A stretch of DNA of 64,000 nucleotides from an uncultured Prevotella sp. (GCA_905234265.1 CAJOHJ010000001.1:124001-188000); one strand, 5' to 3'; positions 9,517-18,334 are shown, numbered from the stretch's first letter. Program-made: numbers and translations. The notes: a model not told the origin generated them from the sequence alone.

Positions 9517-11625
9517 TTATTGTTTTTGTGTGTCCAAAGCGTCCAGCCCCAGCTGCAGATATTCCATGAAGCCGCTGACACTTTCGTCGTACCCGCGGCT
9601 TGGCGTCAGCTGTTTGCCGTCGGGCGACAGAATGACGTAGTATGGCTGCGCGTTGGCATTGAAATACTCGCTTTGCAGATAGCTCCACTTGTCGCCGATG
9701 GTTGTCAGGGTCAGCTGTCTGCCAGTCTTGTCGGTGACGGTCATTGGCTGCGGCAGCTGCCGCTTGTCGTCGACGTAGAGAGACACAAGCACATAGCGGC
9801 CGTTCAGCATGGCAGCCACCTGCGGCTCAGTCCACACGGCGGCTTCCATCTTCCTGCAGTTCACGCATCCGTATCCGGTGAAGTCTATAAGCACCGGCTT
9901 GCCTTCCGCCTGTGCGGCAGCCATGGCGGCATTGTAGTCAGTGAAGCGGGCCTCAGCCTGATAGCTGCCAGTCTTGAAGTCCTGCGTGTAAAGCGGTGGT
10001 GCAAAGGCACTGACAGCCTTGCAGGGAGCGCCCCACAGCCCAGGCACGAGATACAGTGCAAAAGCCAGCGACGCCATGCCGCCGATGATGCTTGCCACCG
10101 GCCTTGCGCCCTGTCTGTCGTCGCCGTCGCTGCGGAAGTGCAGCCATCCGCAGAGGTAGGCTCCCAGCATTGCGAAGATGACTATCCACAAGGCAAGGAA
10201 CACTTCGCGGTCCAGCAGGTGCCATCCGTATGCCAGGTCGGCCACGGAGAGGAATTTCAGCGAGAAGGCCAGTTCTATGAAAGCGAGAGTAATCTTCAGC
10301 GTGTTCATCCATGTTCCCGACTTTGGCATTCTGTGCATCCATGACGGGAACATGGCAAACACCGTGAAGGGCAGTGCCAGCGCTGTTGCGAAGCCCAGCA
10401 TGCCCACCGCCGGCGACATCCTGTCGGCCGTCGTTGCCGTCTGCACGAGCAGCAGTCCGATGATGGGTGCCGTGCATGAGAACGACACCAGCACCAGTGC
10501 AAAGGCCATGAGGAAGATAGCCATTGCCGACATGACGCGTGAGAATGCCGTCGGCGCGGCAGACGCTCTGTCTAATTTGTCGGCCTTAGCGTCTACCGCC
10601 GTGGCCCACGATGCCGGCAGCTCCAGCTCAAACCATCCGAACAGCGACATTGCGAAGACCACCAGTAGCAGGAACAGGAAAATGTTGAACACGGCGTTGG
10701 TGGACATTGCATTCAGCGCGCTGCTGCCAAAGAGAGCCGTAACGGCCAGTCCCAGCACCATATATATTATTATTATCGACAGCCCGTAGAGCAGTGCGTC
10801 GGCAACCGCCCTGCCGCTGCCGTCCTTGCTGCGCTTCAGGAAGAACGACACCGTCATCGGGATGATCGGCCAGATGCACGGCATTAGGACGGCCAGCAGT
10901 CCGCCGAGAAATCCCATCAGCAGAATTGCCAGCAGCGATGTCCCCTTGCCGTCGGTGCCGCCTGCACTGTCGCCGTTGGCTATAGGCTTGGGCCGGAAAA
11001 TGCTTTCCGTCGCCAGCCCTGCCGCGTAGTCAGCCGCCGTGCTGTCCATAGCTGCCGCCGTGCTGTCCGTTGCTGCTGCCGTGCTTTCCGCTGTTTCTGC
11101 TGCCGCGGTGTCTGTCGCCGGTGCTGCTTGTTTTTCGGGTGCATCCTTCTGTTGCCCTGTGGCAGTGGGCAGTTCCACGGTTCCGCTGGCCGTCAGCATG
11201 GCATCCGACGGTGGCAGGCAGCTTTCGTCATTGCACGCGCCGTACTCAACATGGCACTGTATGCTGTATTTTTGGGCCGTCAGGCGCACCTTCTGCACAA
11301 ACGTCACCGCCTGCTCGAAGTATCTCACCTGCATGGCGAACACATCGTCGTAGACATTCTTCTCCTTGCCGCGGAACAGCAGCTTGCCTACTGCCTCAGC
11401 CCCCTCCATGGCGTCGGCGTGGAACGTTGCCGCCGTCGGCCCTCCTGCAGGCAGTTCAGTAGAGTAGACATGCCAGCCGGCATCTATGGTGAAGTGGAAC
11501 AGCAGTTCAGCTTCCGCGGCAGCGGTCTGCCGGAATTCCGACGTGTACTTCACGGGCGTCATCATCTGCGCAAGAGCCGTCATGGCGACCGTCAGCAGCA
11601 GTCCTGTAGCAAGCAGTTTCTTCAT
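9517..11625 (-). CDS. dsbD: Thiol:disulfide interchange protein DsbD
   Basis: Moves reducing power from cytoplasmic thioredoxin to the periplasm. The 702 aa protein has the three DsbD modules: a signal peptide and N-terminal domain with Cys131/Cys136 (YGACNDESC); a multi-helix membrane core with Cys250 (VLMPCIWPII) and Cys384 (SFSCTAPIIG); and a C-terminal thioredoxin domain with CVNC at 587-590. An Ala/Thr/Ser-rich linker with a repeated DSTAA motif (about 165-203) separates the first two. It lies 28 bp after the prolyl oligopeptidase stop and is probably co-transcribed. It probably feeds periplasmic reductases or cytochrome assembly. Confidence 0.92.
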   Translation of the reverse strand: MKKLLATGLLLTVAMTALAQMMTPVKYTSEFRQTAAAEAELLFHFTIDAGWHVYSTELPAGGPTAATFHADAMEGAEAVGKLLFRGKEKNVYDDVFAMQVRYFEQAVTFVQKVRLTAQKYSIQCHVEYGACNDESCLPPSDAMLTASGTVELPTATGQQKDAPEKQAAPATDTAAAETAESTAAATDSTAAAMDSTAADYAAGLATESIFRPKPIANGDSAGGTDGKGTSLLAILLMGFLGGLLAVLMPCIWPIIPMTVSFFLKRSKDGSGRAVADALLYGLSIIIIYMVLGLAVTALFGSSALNAMSTNAVFNIFLFLLLVVFAMSLFGWFELELPASWATAVDAKADKLDRASAAPTAFSRVMSAMAIFLMAFALVLVSFSCTAPIIGLLLVQTATTADRMSPAVGMLGFATALALPFTVFAMFPSWMHRMPKSGTWMNTLKITLAFIELAFSLKFLSVADLAYGWHLLDREVFLALWIVIFAMLGAYLCGWLHFRSDGDDRQGARPVASIIGGMASLAFALYLVPGLWGAPCKAVSAFAPPLYTQDFKTGSYQAEARFTDYNAAMAAAQAEGKPVLIDFTGYGCVNCRKMEAAVWTEPQVAAMLNGRYVLVSLYVDDKRQLPQPMTVTDKTGRQLTLTTIGDKWSYLQSEYFNANAQPYYVILSPDGKQLTPSRGYDESVSGFMEYLQLGLDALDTQKQ

Positions 11626-11653
11626 GTCAGTCAGTTGTGTGTCGTCGTTGTGC

Positions 11654-13762
11654 CTATCGCATTTTCATGCCCATGTTGAACATGATGAAGCTATAGATGT
11701 CGGCCTGCTCCTCCAGCACCTTCCCCAGCGGTTTTCCTCCGCCGTGACCGGCCTTGGTGTCAATGCGGATGAGCGTCGGTGCAGTGCCGCTGTGGCATTC
11801 CTGCAGGCGGGCGGCAAATTTGAACGAGTGTGCCGGCACAACGCGGTCGTCGTGGTCGGCAGTTGTCACCAGCGTTGCCGGATATGCAGTGCCAGGCTTT
11901 ATGTTGTGCAGCGGCGAGTAGCCCAGCAGATAGCGGAACATTTCTTCCGACTCCTCGCTGGTGCCATAGTCGCTGGCCCAGTTCCATCCGATGGTGAACT
12001 TGTGGTAGCGCAGCATGTCCATGACCCCCACTTGTGGGATGGCAACGCCGAACAGCTCTGGCCGCTGTGTCATGCATGCTCCGACGAGCAGTCCGCCGTT
12101 GCTGCCGCCCACGATGGCAATCTTGCCGGCGGCGGTGTACTGCTGGCTGATGAGCCATTCGGCAGCGCTGATGAAATCGTCGAAGACGTTCTGCTTCTGC
12201 ATCTTCGTGCCGGCCAGATGCCACTGTTCGCCATATTCACCGCCTCCTCGGAGCGTCACCTGTGCATAGATGCCGCCCTGCTCGAGCCATGGTATGCGCA
12301 TGGCAGAGAAGTATGGCGTCAGCGATATGTTGAAGCCGCCGTAGCCATATAGGTAGACGGGGTTCTTGCCATTCCGCTTGAGTCCTTTCTTGTAGGTGAG
12401 GAACATGGGAATGCGCGTGCCGTCCCTGCTGCTCAGGAAAACCTGCTCGGTGACGTAGTCCTGCTGGCGGAACTTCACCGTCGGCTGGGCATAGAGCTTG
12501 CTTTCGCCAGTCAGTATGTCGTAGCCGTAGACTGTCCCCGGCACTGTGAACGACGAGAATGTGTAGAAGCATTCCGGCTCCTTCTCATGTCCGGCAAAGC
12601 CAACGCTTCCCACTCCCGGCAGCTGCACTTCGCGCAGGCATTCGCCGTCGAGGCTGTAGACGTAGGCCCGGTCGGAGGCGTCTTTCTGATAGGTAAGCAC
12701 CAGCCTCTGTGCGATGACGTCGGCACTGCTTAGCACCTCGCCGTCGCGCTCGCCGACGAGAGTCTGCCAGTCGGCGATGCCGGGGCGACGGATGTCGCAG
12801 ACCATCAGACAGCCGCGCTCGGCACCGTAGTTGGTCTGTATGTACAGCTTGTCGCCCTTGTTGTATATGGGAGTGTATTCATAGTCCATGTTGCTGGTCA
12901 TCTGGATGAACTGGCTGCCGGCCTGCCTGAGGTCGCGGACGTAGAGCAGATTGCCTGCGCCTGCCCCAGACTCGTAGAGGAACATCACCGTCTCGTCGTC
13001 GCTGACGCTGACGTCATAGAAGTGCTTAGGCTCCGTGGGATTCTGGTAGAACAGCACGTCGGCCGACTGCGGAGTGCCTACCTTATGGTAGTAAATCTTG
13101 TGGCCGCTGTTGACGTTGGAGAATTCCTTTCCCTCCGTGGGGCGGTCGTAGGCGCTGTAGAAGAAACCGTCGCCCAGCCACGATGCCTGGCTGAACTTGG
13201 CCCATTCTATGTGGTCGTCGGTCAGCTGTCCAGTGGCGAGGTCGATGACATAGAACTCCTGCCAGTCGCTGCCCGACCGCGAAATGGAGTAGGCGGCATA
13301 GCGCCCCCGGTGGTCGAAGGTGAGGCTCTGCAGAGCTACGGTGCCGTCGCTGCTCAGCGCGTTAGGATCGAGGAATGTGCGCGGCTCGCCGCCAAGAGGG
13401 TCGGCGACATAGACCACACTCTGGTTCTGCAGTCCGTCGTTGCGCATGAAGTACCACTTGCCGTGGTGCTTGCGCGGCGCACCCAGCTTCTCGTAGTTGC
13501 TAAGCTCGGTGAGCCGCTTGAGGAGCTTGCCGCGGAAGGGAATTTTCTGCAGGTAGCCGCTGGTGACTGCATTCTCGGCCTCCACCCAGGCGGCAGTCTT
13601 TGCCGAGGTGTCGTTTTCCAGCCAGCGGTATGGGTCGGCCACGGCGGTGCCGAAGTAGTTGTCGGTGGTGCCGTCCTTGTCGGCCTTGGGGTATTGCAGA
13701 CTCTGTGCCTGCGCAAGTGCTGTGGCAGCTGCTGCGAGTGTCATAAGTGCTATTCGTTTCAT
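11654..13762 (-). CDS. Exported prolyl oligopeptidase (S9A family)
   Basis: Serine peptidase that cleaves after proline in short peptides. Upstream ATGs exist, but MKRIALMTLAAAATALAQAQ at 13762 starts a signal peptide and lies just after a promoter box at 13783-13790, giving 702 aa. N-terminal beta-propeller, then an alpha/beta-hydrolase domain with catalytic Ser in GGSNGGLLVG, Asp in TTADHDDRVVP and His in KAGHGGGKP. DPYRWLEND near the N-terminus is typical of S9A. Likely periplasmic. First gene of a two-gene unit with dsbD. Confidence 0.92.
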   Translation of the reverse strand: MKRIALMTLAAAATALAQAQSLQYPKADKDGTTDNYFGTAVADPYRWLENDTSAKTAAWVEAENAVTSGYLQKIPFRGKLLKRLTELSNYEKLGAPRKHHGKWYFMRNDGLQNQSVVYVADPLGGEPRTFLDPNALSSDGTVALQSLTFDHRGRYAAYSISRSGSDWQEFYVIDLATGQLTDDHIEWAKFSQASWLGDGFFYSAYDRPTEGKEFSNVNSGHKIYYHKVGTPQSADVLFYQNPTEPKHFYDVSVSDDETVMFLYESGAGAGNLLYVRDLRQAGSQFIQMTSNMDYEYTPIYNKGDKLYIQTNYGAERGCLMVCDIRRPGIADWQTLVGERDGEVLSSADVIAQRLVLTYQKDASDRAYVYSLDGECLREVQLPGVGSVGFAGHEKEPECFYTFSSFTVPGTVYGYDILTGESKLYAQPTVKFRQQDYVTEQVFLSSRDGTRIPMFLTYKKGLKRNGKNPVYLYGYGGFNISLTPYFSAMRIPWLEQGGIYAQVTLRGGGEYGEQWHLAGTKMQKQNVFDDFISAAEWLISQQYTAAGKIAIVGGSNGGLLVGACMTQRPELFGVAIPQVGVMDMLRYHKFTIGWNWASDYGTSEESEEMFRYLLGYSPLHNIKPGTAYPATLVTTADHDDRVVPAHSFKFAARLQECHSGTAPTLIRIDTKAGHGGGKPLGKVLEEQADIYSFIMFNMGMKMR

Positions 13763-13782
13763 AGTGCTTCTATACATGTCGG

Positions 13783-13790
13783 CAAAGGTA
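13783..13790 (-). promoter_or_regulatory. Promoter -7 box for prolyl oligopeptidase-dsbD
   Basis: Minus strand TACCTTTG, a TAnnTTTG match, 20 bp before the chosen ATG. It excludes the longer upstream start. Confidence 0.65.
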
Positions 13791-13852
13791 GTTATTATTT
13801 TTGAAAACAGCGGTCTTTTTCGCGATTTAAATTTCATGGGCGTCATGGTTGC

Positions 13853-13942
13853 AAAATTATCTCACAGAGATAAAAAATTATCTGCGTAAGATAATTTCGT
13901 AAGTCATTGAGATAATTTCGTAACTCGCAGAGATAATTTTTC
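13853..13942. repeat. 21-bp repeat array B
   Basis: About four units of the ATTATCTC/GAGATAAT family in mixed orientation, including GAGATAATTTCGTAA segments. The array lies between the divergent promoters of the prolyl oligopeptidase and the glycosyltransferase operon. Confidence 0.85.
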
Positions 13943-14003
13943 AAAAATGGCGGAGGAGTGTCAAAAAAAGAAAAAAATCTTTTGTTTTGCGCTCGCTTAA
14001 TTG

Positions 14004-14011
14004 TACCTTTG
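14004..14011 (+). promoter_or_regulatory. Promoter -7 box for GT2-apbE-crp operon
   Basis: TACCTTTG, a TAnnTTTG match, 32 bp before the glycosyltransferase ATG, with a T-rich -33 region (TTTTGTTTTG) upstream. Confidence 0.65.
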
Positions 14012-14043
14012 CAGACTGAAAAAGGAAAACAGAACTGTTTACA

Positions 14044-15018
14044 ATGTTAGACATATCAGTAGTAATACCTCTTTACAACGAGGATGAGTCTCTGCCCGAA
14101 CTCTACGACTGGATAGAGCGTGTGATGAATGCCAACAGCTTCTCCTTCGAGGTGATATTCGTCAACGACGGCTCCACCGACCGCTCGTGGGAAGTAATCC
14201 AGCAGCTCAGCGAGCGCTCGGAGCATGTCAAGGGCATCAAGTTCCGCCGCAACTACGGCAAGTCGCCGGCTCTCTACTGCGGCTTCAAGGAAGCACAGGG
14301 CGACGTGGTGATTACCATGGACGCCGACCTGCAGGACTCGCCCGATGAGATACCGGAGCTGTACCACATGATAATGGACGAGCATTACGACCTCGTCAGC
14401 GGATACAAGCAGAAGCGCCACGACCCTCTGTCGAAGACCATACCCACCAAGCTGTTCAATGCCACGGCCCGTAAGGTGAGCGGTATACACAACCTGCACG
14501 ACTTCAACTGTGGGCTGAAGGCCTACCGCCGCGACGTGGTGAAGAACATCGAGGTCTTTGGCGAAATGCACCGCTTCATACCATATCTGGCCAAGAATGC
14601 AGGCTTCGACAAGATTGGCGAAAAGGTTGTGCACCACCAGAAGCGCCAGTACGGCAAGTCGAAGTTCATGGGCTGGAACCGCTTCGTCAACGGCTATCTT
14701 GACCTGATGACCCTGTGGTTCCTTGGCACCTTCGGAAAGAAGCCGATGCACGTCTTCGGCTTCCTTGGCACCATCGTGTTCATCATAGGCTTCTTCTCGG
14801 CGTTCTTCCTCGGCGTGGAAAAAGCATGGGCTCTCTATCAGGGCGTGCCGATGAGGCTGATTACCAACTCGCCATACTTCTACATTGCGCTGACAATGAT
14901 GATGATTGGCACGCAGCTGTTCCTCGCCGGATTCCTCGGCGACCTCATCAGCCGCAACAGCGCCGGGCGCAACGAGTATCAGATTGCGGAGGGCATTCGT
15001 GTGGATGTTAAGAGGTGA
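14044..15018 (+). CDS. Family 2 glycosyltransferase with C-terminal membrane helices
   Basis: 324 aa protein with a GT-A fold: VVIPLYNEDESL at the N-terminus, NDGSTDRSW, and the DxD-type motif MDADLQDSPDEI. Two membrane helices follow (about 235-262 and 270-300). This is the GtrB/dolichol-phosphate-mannose-synthase-like architecture, which moves a sugar from a nucleotide sugar to a polyprenyl phosphate on the inner membrane. The sugar is not predictable. First gene of a co-directional set through 18009. Confidence 0.9.
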   Translation: MLDISVVIPLYNEDESLPELYDWIERVMNANSFSFEVIFVNDGSTDRSWEVIQQLSERSEHVKGIKFRRNYGKSPALYCGFKEAQGDVVITMDADLQDSPDEIPELYHMIMDEHYDLVSGYKQKRHDPLSKTIPTKLFNATARKVSGIHNLHDFNCGLKAYRRDVVKNIEVFGEMHRFIPYLAKNAGFDKIGEKVVHHQKRQYGKSKFMGWNRFVNGYLDLMTLWFLGTFGKKPMHVFGFLGTIVFIIGFFSAFFLGVEKAWALYQGVPMRLITNSPYFYIALTMMMIGTQLFLAGFLGDLISRNSAGRNEYQIAEGIRVDVKR

Positions 15019-15028
15019 GTATTAAGAG

Positions 15029-15128
15029 GTGAGAGGTGAGAGAATAGTTATGGGACGCATCAAAATACACAACATTAACAAGAGGAGGCTTGCAGCTATC
15101 CTCTCACCTCTATTCTCTCACCTCTCAC
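15029..15128 (+). repeat. 19-bp perfect inverted repeat bracketing a start codon
   Basis: GTGAGAGGTGAGAGAATAG at 15029-15047 is the exact reverse complement of 15110-15128. The ATG at 15050 lies in the 62-nt loop, two bases from the left arm, while the right arm codes for part of the signal peptide. The arms belong to a dispersed CTCACCTCT-type repeat also seen at 31525-31575 and 41830-41862. Confidence 0.85.
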
Positions 15129-15616
15129 CCCTCACCACTTACCTCTTACCTCTGATAATTGTCACTGGCTGCACGCAGATTGACTGCCCTGTGCAGAACA
15201 CCGTGTCCACCGTCTACGAGCTGCGCAAGGGCGACGGCACCGTCGACACGATGGGCGTCGACACCATGTGGATATGGACTCCGAGGGCCGACGGCAGCGA
15301 CACGCTGCTGATAAACCGCTTCTGCGGCGCAAAGGCCACCAAGATGACGCTGCCCATCAGCAGCAGCCAGCCGGAGGATGCTCTCTGCGTAGTCGTGGCT
15401 GACACCTTGGGAAACTTCTGGCTGGACAGCATTTTCATAAAGAAGGAGAACACGCCGCACTTTGAGTCGGTAGACTGCCAGGCAGCATTCTTCCACACGA
15501 TAACCGGCGTGAGGTGGACAGACAACATCATCGACTCGGTGGTAATACATAATTCAAGCGTAACTTATGATGCATCGGCAACACACATATACCTTTATCT
15601 TAAGCCTCGCAGTTAG
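15050..15616 (+). CDS. Lipoprotein, DUF6452-like
   Basis: 188 aa from the ATG at 15050 (an in-frame GTG at 15029 would add seven residues). A positively charged n-region (KRR), a Leu/Pro-rich hydrophobic stretch (SPLFSHLSPLTTYLLPL) and VTGC with Cys41 form a lipoprotein signal. The CTQIDCP start of the mature part resembles small Bacteroidales lipoproteins of the DUF6452 family; that name is from memory. The hydrophobic core is encoded by CTCTCACCTCT-type simple repeats found elsewhere as non-coding DNA. The 3' end overlaps the next gene by 50 bp. Function unknown. Confidence 0.75.
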   Translation: MGRIKIHNINKRRLAAILSPLFSHLSPLTTYLLPLIIVTGCTQIDCPVQNTVSTVYELRKGDGTVDTMGVDTMWIWTPRADGSDTLLINRFCGAKATKMTLPISSSQPEDALCVVVADTLGNFWLDSIFIKKENTPHFESVDCQAAFFHTITGVRWTDNIIDSVVIHNSSVTYDASATHIYLYLKPRS

Positions 15617-16262
15617 TCTGGCAATGCTGTCAGGCTCGCTGACGGCCGGCGCTCAGGTGAAGAAGATGTTTACGCTGGAGAAAGACTCTATTCCTTTGTT
15701 CAGAGGCTTGTCGCTGTCGTTCGACCTCGTGGGGCCGGCAATGCTCATGCTCAGCGACCACGGTGAATACGAAGGCGCGCTGCGCGTGAACCTCCACGAC
15801 CAGTGGTTTCCAATATTCGAGCTGGGTATTGGCCGTGCAAACCATGAGAACGACGAGGTCACAGGGCTGACCTACAAGACCACGGCTCCTTATTTCCGCA
15901 TTGGCATGGACTGGAACATCCTGCGCAACAAGCACCAGAGCAACCGCCTCTATGCAGGCTTCCGGTATGCATTCACTGCCTATAAGGCCGACATCATCCG
16001 CAACGACCTTCCCGACCCTGTGTGGCAGACGACGGCAGGTTTCGGCATCGATGGCATGTCATGCTCGCAGCACTGGATGGAAGCCGTCATCGGACTGGAC
16101 GCACAGGTCTACGGGCCGCTGCATCTGGGATGGAACGTGCGCTACAAGCGGCGGCTGCACCACTCGAAGGTCGACATCGGGCAGACTTGGTATGTTCCGG
16201 GCTTTGGAACTTACGACAAAGACCAGCTGGCGGCAAATTTCAACATCATCATAGACATCTGA
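15567..16262 (+). CDS. Small outer membrane beta-barrel protein, DUF6048-like
   Basis: 231 aa with a signal peptide (cleavage near LTAGAQ) followed by short amphipathic beta strands rich in aromatics to the C-terminus (FNIIIDI), as in an 8-10-strand outer membrane barrel. From memory it matches the DUF6048 family, which accompanies DUF6452 lipoproteins in Bacteroides genomes. The start overlaps the lipoprotein gene by 50 bp in another frame, so the two are translationally close and may interact. Function unknown. Confidence 0.75.
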   Translation: MMHRQHTYTFILSLAVSLAMLSGSLTAGAQVKKMFTLEKDSIPLFRGLSLSFDLVGPAMLMLSDHGEYEGALRVNLHDQWFPIFELGIGRANHENDEVTGLTYKTTAPYFRIGMDWNILRNKHQSNRLYAGFRYAFTAYKADIIRNDLPDPVWQTTAGFGIDGMSCSQHWMEAVIGLDAQVYGPLHLGWNVRYKRRLHHSKVDIGQTWYVPGFGTYDKDQLAANFNIIIDI

Positions 16263-16312
16263 CGGGCAGTTCAGAGTTTACATTCATAAGCTAAAAGTTA
16301 AAACAAGATATA

Positions 16313-17335
16313 ATGGAAACACAGCGCAAGAAACGGCTCGTCTGGCAAGTGCCTTTCCTGGTGTTGCTGATAGTGGCAACGGTACTGATTATACGACAGC
16401 AGCGGAATACTCCATATCAGACAGCGTCGGGGACGGTGTTTGGCACGGTGTATAACATTACCTATCAGTACGACGGCAATCTGAAGGAGGAAATCGAACA
16501 GCGCATGCACATGGTTGACTCTACGCTGTCGATGTTCAACGACGAAAGCGTCATTACCAAGGTCAACAACAACGAGCCTGTGGAAGTTACCGACATGTTC
16601 CTGCAGGTGTTCAACATGGCACAGAAGATTTCCACTGACACTGACGGAGCCTTCGACATCACCGTTGCACCGCTGGTCAACTTGTGGGGCTTCGGCTTCA
16701 AGCAGGACGTGGAGCCGTCGCAGCATGCAATCGACTCGCTGCTGCAGTTTGTGAGCTACAAGAAAATCAGCTGCCAGGGCAGGCGCATCGTGAAGAAAGA
16801 CCCGCGAGTCATGCTCGACTGCTCGGCCATCGCCAAGGGCTTTGGCGTCGACGTGGTGGCTGAACTGCTCGACGCAAAGGGCATCGAGAACTACATGGTG
16901 GAAATCGGCGGCGAGATAGTTACCCGGGGCATCAGCGAGCGGCGCCTGCCATGGAAGATTGGCGTCACCAAGCCTACGGAAGAGGCTGCTGTAGGCAACG
17001 GAGAGATACAGACCGTGCTGAATGTCACCGACAAGGCCATGGCCACCAGCGGCAACTACCGCAACTTCTACTACAAGGGCGACCAGCGCTATGCACACAC
17101 CATCGACCCGCATTCCGGACGTCCCGTGCAGCACAACATTCTTTCGGCTACGGTGCTGGCCGACAAGTGCGCACGTGCCGACGCCTATGCCACTTCGTTC
17201 ATGGTTATGGGCATGGAGAAAGCCAAGGAGGTGCTTAGGAAAAATCCGGACCTCATGGCTTACCTCATCTACGACGACCACGGGCAGAACAAAGTGTGGT
17301 ACTCGCCGTCGCTGGAAGACAAGATAAACAACTGA
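16313..17335 (+). CDS. apbE: FAD:protein FMN transferase
   Basis: Attaches FMN covalently to a Thr/Ser in exported flavoproteins. 340 aa with an N-terminal membrane anchor (about residues 11-27) and an ApbE domain beginning ASGTVFGTVYNITY, with DCSAIAKGFGVDVV and the later HTIDPHSGRPV loop. A candidate substrate with the motif DGLTGAT is encoded at 61706-62089; Rnf or NQR subunits are likely others, outside the window. The stop overlaps the Crp-like start by one base. Confidence 0.93.
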   Translation: METQRKKRLVWQVPFLVLLIVATVLIIRQQRNTPYQTASGTVFGTVYNITYQYDGNLKEEIEQRMHMVDSTLSMFNDESVITKVNNNEPVEVTDMFLQVFNMAQKISTDTDGAFDITVAPLVNLWGFGFKQDVEPSQHAIDSLLQFVSYKKISCQGRRIVKKDPRVMLDCSAIAKGFGVDVVAELLDAKGIENYMVEIGGEIVTRGISERRLPWKIGVTKPTEEAAVGNGEIQTVLNVTDKAMATSGNYRNFYYKGDQRYAHTIDPHSGRPVQHNILSATVLADKCARADAYATSFMVMGMEKAKEVLRKNPDLMAYLIYDDHGQNKVWYSPSLEDKINN

Positions 17336-18009
17336 TGGGCTACGAGCTGAGCATTTACGACCAGCTGCTGCAGTTTCCGCTGTTTCAGGGAATGAGCCAT
17401 GCTGACCTGATGGAGGTGGCCGGGCATACTAAGCTGGGCTTCTTGAAGATGCATGCCCAGAAGAAGATTGTTGACGGCGGCGACCAGTGCGACAGCCTCT
17501 ATTTGCTGACAGACGGACAGGTGACTGCCGTCACTAAGAGCGCCGACGGCGCATACTCGGTGGTGGAAAGCCTGCATGCGCCGGCAATGCTGCAGCCGGA
17601 AAGGCTCTTTGGCATGAACACACGGTATACGTCGGGCTTCACCACGCTGACAGACTGCAACTTCATCGTCATCGACAAGCAGGAGGTGGTGCTGCTGCTG
17701 GAGACGCAGCTGGTGTTCCGCCTGAACATGCTCAACGTGATGGCCACCAAGACGTGGCGTACTGAGCAGCAGCTGTGGCGCAGCCTGCCGGCAACGCTGC
17801 GCGAAAGGGTGACGCGCTTCTTGGTGCAGCACACGCTGTATCCTGCAGGCGAGAAGACGTTCTACATTCTCATGCAGCGCATAGCCGACGAGCTGAATGC
17901 AAGCCGCCTCGACGTCAGCCGCTGTCTGAACACCATGCAGGCCGAAGGACTGCTGACGCTCAGCCGGGGGCGCATTGTCGTTCCAATGCTTGAAAGGCTT
18001 CTGATGTAG
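17335..18009 (+). CDS. Crp/Fnr-family transcriptional regulator
   Basis: 224 aa from the ATG overlapping the apbE stop. N-terminal cyclic-nucleotide-binding-type barrel (about residues 15-115) and a C-terminal winged helix including ADELNASRLDVSRCLNTMQAEG. No cysteine cluster typical of Fnr-type iron-sulfur sensors is visible in the N-terminal region, so the signal is unknown. Coupling to apbE could suggest redox or respiratory control; this is inference. Ends at a bidirectional terminator. Confidence 0.88.
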   Translation: MGYELSIYDQLLQFPLFQGMSHADLMEVAGHTKLGFLKMHAQKKIVDGGDQCDSLYLLTDGQVTAVTKSADGAYSVVESLHAPAMLQPERLFGMNTRYTSGFTTLTDCNFIVIDKQEVVLLLETQLVFRLNMLNVMATKTWRTEQQLWRSLPATLRERVTRFLVQHTLYPAGEKTFYILMQRIADELNASRLDVSRCLNTMQAEGLLTLSRGRIVVPMLERLLM

Positions 18010-18019
18010 GACAAAAATA

Positions 18020-18049
18020 AAAAGACATTGCGCAGTGCGAATGTCTTTT
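18020..18049. terminator. Bidirectional terminator
   Basis: AAAAGACATT at 18020-18029 pairs with AATGTCTTTT at 18040-18049. The loop contains CGC/GCG, which extends the stem past one bulged G. A- and T-runs flank both sides. It lies between the converging Crp-like and XRE genes. Confidence 0.85.
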
Positions 18050-18068
18050 CATTATTTTCTTTCAATAT

Positions 18069-18281
18069 TTATGCATTTGTCGGGAATGCCTCTTCGGACA
18101 ATTCTTTGAAGAAGTCATAGCCCAGGACAACGCTTATGCGCATCAACAGGCGTACGTCAACGCTTTTACGCTTGAAGATGTTGTAAACGTTTGTGCGTTC
18201 ACATGGAATCTGACTTGCAAGCCATGAAGCCGACTTGCCTTTTAGTCTCATAATTTCCTCTATGTGCTTGCCAATATTCAT
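18069..18281 (-). CDS. Small XRE-type helix-turn-helix protein
   Basis: 70 aa protein that is almost only a helix-turn-helix domain: SASWLASQIPCERTNVYNIFKR reads as the recognition unit, followed by SVDVRLLMRISVVLGYDFF as the last helices. It could be a stand-alone regulator or an antitoxin-like protein, but no toxin partner is adjacent. It has its own promoter at 18327-18334. Confidence 0.8.
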   Translation of the reverse strand: MNIGKHIEEIMRLKGKSASWLASQIPCERTNVYNIFKRKSVDVRLLMRISVVLGYDFFKELSEEAFPTNA

Positions 18282-18326
18282 TATTCAGATTTACGGTTAA
18301 TGATACTTTCTTTCTAATTTCCGCTG

Positions 18327-18334
18327 CAAAGGTA
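18327..18334 (-). promoter_or_regulatory. Promoter -7 box for XRE gene
   Basis: Minus strand TACCTTTG, a TAnnTTTG match, 45 bp before the ATG. Confidence 0.6.

Noticed and set aside
18069..18281. XRE protein as the antitoxin of a toxin-antitoxin pair
   Set aside because: No small partner gene is adjacent; neighbours are a Crp-like regulator and a DUF4876-like gene on the other strand.
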